A stretch of DNA of 64,000 nucleotides from Peromyscus leucopus (taxonomy: Eukaryota > Chordata > Mammalia > Rodentia > Cricetidae): the NCBI RefSeq assembly GCF_004664715.2, contig NC_051083.1, forward strand, positions 99,477,661-99,541,660. The letters run 5' to 3'. Position 1 is the stretch's first letter. Each line of letters starts with the position of its first letter. The position numbers were made by a program, and so were the translations under genes. A model generated the notes under the pieces. That model was not told where the DNA came from. It did no database searches and worked only from the letters and a program-made list of their open reading frames with translations. Of the stretch, positions 57,215 through 64,000 are shown piece by piece.

Positions 57215-57925
57215 TCTATTTTTTAGTTTCCCCTCCCTCCCCTCCCTGCCAGCTTCTCTCCCCACCTCTCTTCTCCTGAGAAGCACCCCATCCCCCACCC
57301 CTACACCACCCCTGTCTACCCTGAGAAAAGAGCAGGCCTCCCAGGAACATCCACCAAACACAGCATAACAAACTAAAATGAAAGCAGGCTCATACCATCA
57401 CAACAAGGCTGGACAAGGCAACCCAGTAGGAGGAGAAGGTTCCCACAAGCATACAAAAGAGCCCCAGTTCCCACTGTTAGGAATCCCACAAGAATGTCAG
57501 GCTACTCAGCCATAACACATATGCAGAGGACCTAGGTCAGACCTCTACATGCTCCCTGATCTCTTTGTGGCCCCATGAGTCCCAGTCAGTTGATTCTGTG
57601 GGTCAAGTTCTTATGGTGTCCCTGACACCTCTGATTCCTGATCCTTCCTCCTCTTCTTCTACAGGACTCCCAGAGCTCCACCTAATGTTTGGCTGTGGGA
57701 CTGTGCATCTGCTCCCATCAGTTGCTGAATGAAGTCTCTGATTTTGATGGGGATTTTGATGGATTCTGGTTCCAGTACCCTTTGCAGGCAGGACAGCTGT
57801 AGGCTGAATGTTTTGTGGCTGGGATGGTGCCACAATCCCTCCACTTGAGGCCTTGTCTGGTTACAGAAAATGACTGGTTCAGGCTCCATGTCCCCCATTA
57901 GTAGGAGTCTTTGCTAAGATTACTC
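57215..57925 (-). mobile_element. Lx-type L1 3' UTR, nested
   Basis: Pyrimidine-rich start (57,228-57,310), then 'aggctggacaaggcaaccca', 'atgcagaggacctaggtcag', 'gttgattctgtgggtcaagt', 'cctaatgtttggctgtggga' and 'tctgctcccatcagttgctg', the complement of a rodent Lx 3' UTR. It splits the older L1. Two minus-strand open frames of 76-79 codons here are accidental. Confidence 0.78.
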
Positions 57926-58079
57926 TTGTAGATTCTGTGGAGTTTCATTTGCAGTGAGAATTGTAAATTGTCCTGAGTTGAACCCCTTATCAGATGTGAT
58001 TCACCAGTATGCTCTTTCATTGTGTGCATTGACTTCCCACATTATGAATAGCTATTTTGATGTACAAAATATTTTATAT
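57926..58079 (-). mobile_element. Ancient L1 ORF2, minus strand, part 2
   Basis: 'ccccttatcagatgtgattc', 'tatgctctttcattgtgtgc' and 'ttgatgtacaaaatatttta' continue the ORF2 complement from part 1. Confidence 0.6.
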
Positions 58080-58395
58080 TAATTTTTGAGATTATAATTG
58101 AATCAATTTCTCCCTTCCCTTTCATCCCTCTAAATCTTCCCATATAGCTGTCCCCACTCTCCTTCAAAGTCATGACCTCTTTTTTCAGTCATTGTTATTG
58201 CATGCATATATGTATTTGTATATGCAGATTATTTCCTAAATATAACCTGTTCAGTCTATATGTTACTTGTATTATGTTTTCAGGGCTATCATTTGGCACT
58301 GGACAACCAATGAATGTGCTCTTCCCTGGGAAGGACATCCTTTGAACTGCCCAGCTATATTCAGCTGTTACTTTGATGCAGACCAGATTGTTTTA
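58080..58395 (-). mobile_element. Second nested Lx-type 3' UTR
   Basis: 'ttgagattataattgaatca', 'cttcccatatagctgtcccc', 'cctaaatataacctgttcag' and 'gggctatcatttggcactgg', the complement of another Lx subfamily 3' end, the same group as 54,085-54,579. Confidence 0.75.
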
Positions 58396-58660
58396 TCTGT
58401 TGTTGTCTGTGCTTTTGGAGCTACACTAAAGAAATCAATATGAGATTGAATGTAATGAAGGTTTTCACCAATGTCATCTTCGTAAAGTTACATAGTTTGG
58501 CTCTTCCGTTCAGGCGATTGTTTCATTTGAGCTCATTATGTATTTTGTGTGAGGTAAGAGTCCAACTTTTTTCCTTTACATGATTGCAACAAGTTTTTCA
58601 CATTTCTACTGCTCTGTCCTTGAGTGATCTTGTCCCCTTATAATAATCCTGTCTAAATTA
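58396..58660 (-). mobile_element. Ancient L1 ORF2, minus strand, part 3
   Basis: 'atgaaggttttcaccaatgt', 'tattttgtgtgaggtaagag' and 'tttcctttacatgattgcaa' are the next ORF2 complement blocks in order, showing that parts 1-3 were once one element. Confidence 0.6.
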
Positions 58661-59035
58661 AAGCTCAGTGTAAAACATTCACTCATAAATAATTGAATTT
58701 TAAAGATAGAAAGATTTAATGTTATGATACTTGGGAGTTTGTAAGAAAAATTCTAATGAAGGAGAGAGAATATTTGGGCAATTAGATATAATTAGATTTT
58801 TTAAATCCCTCAAACTGATGATATTATAGACGTATATTTATAATCATAATTAACAATCCATAAATATTTGAATATATACTAAAATATTTTAACTCTAATA
58901 GTCAATAATCATTTTCATTTTCTAAAAGTCAGTCAAGGTTTAGATTACATAAATTTTGCCTGAATGCATGGATTCTGAAATGCATGCCCCATAATACTTA
59001 ATTATTTTCTTTCGTTTCTTTATTTTAATTTTGTG
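58661..59035. other. Unassigned AT-rich DNA
   Basis: Nothing recognised. Confidence 0.4.
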
Positions 59036-59400
59036 TGTATATGTGTAACTATATGTATGCATTATGTACATATGTGTGTGTGATGTCTTTATGGTGTCTG
59101 TGTGTATGGTATGCATGCACTTATGTGTGTATACACCTGTGATTGCAGACAAGCCAAAGGAGTGCTTTGGTATCCCCATCATATATCATTCTCCTTTTTC
59201 TTTTGAGGCAAGGTATCTGCTTGGCCAGCAGCTACAGTGCTTCATCAAATCTTCCTTTCTCTGTCCATTCCCCTCAGGCCTGAACTTGCAGGGATGCAAT
59301 TGATCATATTCAGCTTTTAAGTAGGAACTGGGATGTGAGTTGCCATCTTCCAGCTTGTGAATTAAACACTTTTAACCACTGAGCAATTACTTCAGCACCA
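59036..59400 (-). mobile_element. B4-like (B1/ID-type) SINE with TG-rich flank
   Basis: A TG-rich stretch at 59,036-59,135, then 'ttttgaggcaaggtatctgc' (B1-like complement), 'gaactgggatgtgagttg' and 'cacttttaaccactgagca' (tRNA-like SINE head complement). Diverged; exact family uncertain. Confidence 0.55.
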
Positions 59401-60689
59401 AAATATTTCTTCTTTTTTAAAAAAAGCAATGTTTTTGATAGAGAACACTTGGGTTTACTCAAAAATGAGTGAAATTAGAGATGTTTCCCAAGTCCACACA
59501 TGTGTAGCCTTTCTTCCAAAACTGTTCTGACTGATAAACCTCTGTTCACACACAATTATCATTCATAATCCATAGTTTCTACTAAGGTTAATATCCTTAT
59601 GGTTAATATCCACACTAGGGTTAGAGTTTTGAGTTCTTTGGATGACTGGATGCGGAAAGTTAGTCTTTGTACTAATTTGTAGACCTCTATCTGCAATTAT
59701 TACATTATATAAAATACTTTTTCTGCCACACATCTCATCTGTGTTCTATTTAATTTTTCCCCACCCCAACTCCTGGTAATCACATATTTTTAATACTAAA
59801 TCTATAGTTTTGCTTTTCTGGACTGCCATATCATTGAACTCATACAATTTGTAGCCTTTTCAAATTCACTTCCTTCATTTAATATTAAGCCTTTAAGTTT
59901 CTTCCATATGTTTCATTGATTGAAAGGTCCTTTATTTTAGTGTTGAATAATACTATATTATCAGGACATCCCAAAGTTTACTCATTCATTCAACTCCAAG
60001 ACTAATCTGATTTGGCAGTTATACATGACACATGCAGGTTATTATGTGGCTGTAAAGTTTTCTAAGTTTTGGGGTTAGATATCAAGAAATGTGATTGATG
60101 GATAATAAAGTGCAAATGTTTAGTTTTGTAATAGCACACCAAATTGTCTTCTCCAGCAGTGGTGCCATGTTTTACTCCCAAGAGCAAAGACTGAAAGTTT
60201 TCTTGTTTCCCCCAAATGTCAGGATTTTAGCCATTCTAATGCCTTTGATTGACTTTTATTTGGATATGATGTGGAACATATTCTCAAATACTATTTTCAG
60301 TCCTTGTATATTCTCTGGTGTGGTGTCAACTAGTATCCTTGACTTGATTTTTTTAAAAATAAACAAGTTTTCTTATTGCTGATTTTTGGAGTTTGTTGTC
60401 CATTTAAGGGAACAATCATTTATTAGTTATCTTTTGTGAAAGAACATCTCTAAGCTTATGAATTATCTTCACAGGGTCACTCTTCAAATATGGATTATTC
60501 ACTATAATGAAGTATCATTTACCAATTATTTTTTATGGAGTGTGTCTTTGGTGTTTTATCTAAAAATTATCACAAGATAAATATCTATCTAGGTTTTCAT
60601 CCACGTTATTCGAGAAGGGTGATAGTTATAAATTTTTATATTAAACCTTGATTGCTAAGTAAATTATTTCTTTTATATTTGGGTGTATA

Positions 60690-60805
60690 CATGCATTGAG
60701 ATGACAGATACATCATGCACATCATTTTATGGGAGGGCTGAGACCTTGATGTGTTACATGTAAGCCTAGCATTTAATAGCTGAACCATCTTTCCATCCTG
60801 CAATC
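60690..60805 (-). mobile_element. Decayed SINE, minus strand
   Basis: The end 'aatagctgaaccatctttcc' is the complement of a tRNA-type SINE head; the rest is poorly preserved. Confidence 0.4.
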
Positions 60806-60997
60806 TTAATTCAAGCTTTATGATTCCAAAAGCAACCTTATACAATGAGTCATCTTTTCAGCTCAACTTTGAGTAAATATTCAAGAAGTCTAGGAGGTCT
60901 ACTTCCAGAATGACAATATCTGAGTTGTTCGAACAGTGTTTGTTGATGGGCTGTAGGTGGTAGTCTAGTGACAGTCCTTTTGTAGCATACACTTGAG

Positions 60998-61165
60998 GGT
61001 ACCAGTAAGATGGTTCAATGGGTCAAGGCACTGGCCATGCAGACCCAGAGACCTGAGTTGGAACTCTGGGACTCATCTAAATTTAGGGAGAAGGACAGAG
61101 CAGACTCTATAAATTTATTTTCTGACTTTCACATATTCACGAACATTGCCAAGTTTATTTAGAAT
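60998..61165 (+). mobile_element. B3-like SINE
   Basis: 'accagtaagatggttcaatg', 'gggtcaaggcactggccatg', 'gacctgagttggaactctgg' (B-box region) and 'tctgactttcacatattcac'. Confidence 0.65.
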
Positions 61166-61287
61166 TTTTAAAATAAAAAAAATGTATTTTTATTTGTTTT
61201 AACTTGCCTCTCTTTTTTTGTTAAGAAACAGTAGACTGTGTTCATGTAAGTCTATTTCTGGGGTTGCTCTTTTTTTTCCCATTGATT

Positions 61288-61290
<3 letters not shown>

Positions 61291-61347
<57 letters not shown>
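61291..61347. repeat. (TC)n microsatellite
   Basis: 57 bp of TC repeats lying inside the ancient L1. Confidence 0.98.
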
Positions 61348-61353
<6 letters not shown>

Positions 61354-61819
61354 AAACAAATAATTTCTGTCTTTTAATTTACCACTTCCCACACTGTTTG
61401 AAATACTGTAACTTTACAGTGAGTTTCAAAATCAGGTGATGTTAGTTCCATGGCACTTGTATGTTCTTTCTTTTCAATATTGTGTTAATGATTGTGGCTG
61501 CTCATATAAACTTTGGAATCTGTTATTGCTAAATGACTTGCAGGAATATTGATTGACTTGCACTGAATCTTTGCGTCTTTGAAAGAATGTACATCTTAGC
61601 AACATTGAGTCTTCTTGTCTACGAATTTAAACTATCAGTCCTTTAACAAGTACCCTGATTTATTTTTTTCATTATTTTATAACTTTCCTTCTAGAAATGT
61701 TGTCCTTATTCTGTTAGATTTATACATTAGCATTTTATTTTAGATGGTGCTAATATTCGTGCTATTATGTTTTTTTGACAAAATACTTTGTGTGAAAATT
61801 TTTTTTCTATTTCTTTAAA

Positions 61820-62700
61820 TCAAGACTACACGAAAACATTTCACCACACCCCATACAGAATAGCTGTCATCAGAAAAACTACAAATGTTGCCAAGGATGT
61901 GGAAAGCACCAAGGAATGCTTATATACTAATGATCTGAATTTAAATTGGTAGAGTCACTATGGAAACCAGTGTGAACATTACTCAAAATGTATTAAACTA
62001 TCTATCATAAGATATAGATATAGCAATCCTGAGTAATCCAAGGTAGGTTACTACAGAAACATCTGTACATATATGTTTATTATAGCATTACTCACAATAC
62101 ACAAAATATAGTTCCAGTCTAGACACCCTCAAGAGATAAATGAATAAACTATGCTGTATTTGCCGCAGTGGCATCTTATTTTTTAATTTTTACTTATTTG
62201 TGTATGTGTTGGGGAGTGTGTATATACTGAGGCACACATATGAATGTCCAAGGACAAGATTTTAATCAGCTCTATCCTTCCACCTTGTGGCCTCCAGGGA
62301 TTGAACGCAGGTAGTTAAAACTCTGGAGGCAAGCAATTTTACCTGCTGAACTCATCTTGCAGGATGCACAATAAAATTTTTTTCATCCACAAAGAACGTT
62401 TGAAATTATATCATTTGCAAGAAAAGTAGGTAGAACTAGTTATTATCATGTTAAGAGAAATCTGACAGACTCAATGGTATCAACGTTGCATGTCTTTCTC
62501 ATACGTGGATTCTACATGAAAAAATGTATGAATGAAAATAGAAGGGGGACTTTTGGAGACAAGGAAGAGGGCCAGCAGTGGTGGGAAGATGGAAAAGAGA
62601 AGGCAATGGAGATGGTGAATATGGTAAAGATATTACATATACATGTACAGAAATGATATCATAGGTTTTCATTTTATACAATTAATGCACACTATTAAAA
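61820..62700 (+). mobile_element. Ancient LINE-1 ORF2 end and 3' UTR, plus strand
   Basis: 'atgttgccaaggatgtggaa' (61,884), 'tcactatggaaaccagtgtg' (61,955), 'tgtttattatagcattactc' (62,072) and 'gataaatgaataaactatgc' (62,135) follow the ORF2 C-terminal order; after a SINE, 'agagaaatctgacagactca' and a purine-rich 3' UTR follow. Orientation is opposite to the preceding L1, and both contain ORF2 C-terminal text, so they are separate insertions. Confidence 0.65.
62195..62363 (-). mobile_element. B3/B4-type SINE, minus strand
   Basis: 'ccttccaccttgtggcctcc', 'agggattgaacgcaggtagt' and 'tttacctgctgaactcatct' are the complement of this SINE group; the upstream TG-rich text is its tail side. Confidence 0.7.
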
Positions 62701-62858
62701 CAAATGTGAAAAGTAATTTTATATCTTAAATATCATTCTTTTGCTAAGAAAATACTTTTGTAATTACTGTGTCTAAGAGTAGACTTAGAAATCCATGTAA
62801 GTTCTTCCCATATACAATATTCTATTTTGCAATTTAATTATTATATAATTATATATAT

Positions 62859-62902
62859 ATATATGTATAGTTTTAATCATATATATGTATAGTTTTAATC
62901 AT
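62859..62902. repeat. Perfect 22-bp tandem duplication
   Basis: The unit at 62,859-62,880 is repeated exactly at 62,881-62,902, next to a short AT repeat. Confidence 0.97.
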
Positions 62903-64000
62903 GTTTGTGATACATTTATGTTCAGATGCAATACATATACATTTATGTTTATATACAGCAATCTATACATACAAATAGTTTGACAGAGAACTCAAAACCA
63001 ATTATTAATTTCATTTCAAGACAGGGGCCCAGAATCCGTCATACTAATAATAGATAGAAGAAAAGAGAATATGAAATAAGCACAAAAAATAAAAAAAATG
63101 CTATAAAATGAGTTTTGGAATCATAAAGTCAATAACTAATGCAACTCAAAAGATCAAAATTCTATTTATTTCTCTCCAATGTAAATTATGTAAGACCCTT
63201 TATTTGATGGGGAAAAATTCTTTCTTAAGCGTGCCTTTACCAATAATATTGCAACAATGACCTGAATTGGTATCTAGTTCCTAAAAGTTTCCCAGAATTG
63301 GATATTCTATTTTAGAGCTGGCACAAGTTTTCTTTATCAAGCCTAAATGTATTTTATCTGTCAAAAAAACCCAAAAAATACAATATTAGGGAGACAATAT
63401 CCATGTATATACTTTGTTACTTCTATGCCCAGACTGCCCATGACAATTTTAAAAACACTATGTATCTTGCCTGGCTAAATACAATACAAATAAGCCAAAA
63501 CTGAATAAAGATCAGTTGCTACTTAGGTAGGCCACATTGATGCTTTATTGCCTTATATGTATCTTCAATATGTCAATTAAAGTGATTCATATTCCCATTT
63601 CTGCATAAGTACTTTCTTTTTGGTGTAATCTTTCTTCATTTATAAAGAATGCAGCTACCACCCAAGATCAAGTTTTAATGTCACTGATGTGATGGCTCCC
63701 TTGATATCCACAAAGAAAAGGTTACTCTTTCTTTCTGCTACAATATTACTTTGAATTTATATAAAATCTCCTACTAAAATGTATTCTAGTTAGTTTTACT
63801 TTCAGCTAGAGCTTCACTTGATTCTATACTGCTGGAGAGCCCAATCCATTGCTCACTGCAAACTACTAACCAGCTTATCTTACGATCAAAATAGGTTCTT
63901 AATTGATGAACGCATGGACAGAGGAAGGTAGAATATTTATAAATAAATATTGCTGATATTGTGATATATTAAAGGAGAATTCATGGAGTATATTCTCTAA
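62903..64000. other. Unassigned AT-rich DNA
   Basis: No recognisable repeat or coding region to the end of the window. Confidence 0.5.

Larger units (their letters stand above)
59540..61790 (-). mobile_element. Ancient LINE-1, minus strand, with later insertions
   Basis: A long decayed complement of L1M-type 3' UTR and ORF2 in order: 'cccaactcctggtaatcaca' (59,766), 'ctggactgccatatcattga' (59,818), 'tagtgttgaataatactata' (59,939), 'gtttagttttgtaatagcac' (60,118), 'caggattttagccattctaa' (60,221), and after interruptions 'gagtttcaaaatcaggtgat' (61,421), 'atattgattgacttgcactg' (61,546) and 'tcttagcaacattgagtctt' (61,594). No frame survives. SINE copies and a TC repeat interrupt it. Confidence 0.7.

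Noticed and set aside
59540..62700. One twin-primed ancient L1 spanning the minus and plus fragments
   Set aside because: Both fragments contain ORF2 C-terminal and 3' UTR text, so they cannot be two parts of one L1.
1..64000. CRISPR arrays, operons, tRNA/rRNA genes, bacterial or phage genes
   Set aside because: The window is vertebrate repeat-rich DNA. No regularly spaced direct repeats, tRNA cloverleaf with intact boxes outside SINEs, or prokaryotic gene layout was seen.

Overview
The window is nuclear DNA from a rodent, most likely a cricetid (hamster, vole or deer-mouse group). Sequence evidence: B1, B2-like and ID-type SINEs, rodent Lx-type LINE-1 3' UTRs, a URR1-like hAT element, long dinucleotide microsatellites, and general CpG depletion. 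The youngest L1 family and its 3' UTR look cricetid to me rather than mouse or rat, but that is from memory and unaligned. I found no cellular protein-coding gene, tRNA, rRNA, CRISPR array or operon. The only recognisable coding sequence is broken LINE-1 ORF1/ORF2. The window reads as an intergenic or deep intronic repeat landscape.

Layout. 1-3 kb: AT-rich DNA with an old L1 3' UTR tail and a B2-like SINE. 3.06-5.63 kb: a 5'-truncated minus-strand L1 with a clear target-site duplication (TSD). 6.8-7.3 kb: a B1 remnant and a copy of an unnamed rodent repeat (called 'family X' here). 7.37-7.84 kb: a solo LTR-like element with a 6-bp TSD. 8.16-12.13 kb: one L1 block bounded by a 14-bp TSD, internally scrambled (5' UTR and ORF1 start on plus, ORF1 end and an ORF2 piece inverted, 3' UTR on plus), and later split by a second LTR of the same family. 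12-33.5 kb: mostly unassigned AT-rich DNA with microsatellites, MIR, MaLR-type, old L1, B1, B2, ID, URR1 and LTR copies.

33.5-44.7 kb is anomalous: about 11 kb with almost no recognisable repeats, raised CpG, strong strand asymmetry (C over G, then G over C) and a 100-N scaffold gap at 37,963-38,062. I read it mainly as low-quality gap-flanking sequence, with a real CpG-rich locus as the alternative.

44.7-54.6 kb: L1 3' UTR fragments, family X copies, an old L1, SINEs and two more solo LTRs. 54.58-56.61 kb: a textbook twin-primed (5'-inverted) L1 inserted at the A-rich end of an older Lx element. 56.6-62.7 kb: very old L1 ORF2 remnants on both strands with nested Lx 3' UTRs and SINEs. 62.7-64 kb: AT-rich unassigned DNA.

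The most informative signals are mutational rather than genic: the scrambled L1, five related LTRs that all carry B1-derived segments, an LTR fragment with an L1-style TSD, and the anomalous gap-flanking block. I did not find a convincing new biological system.
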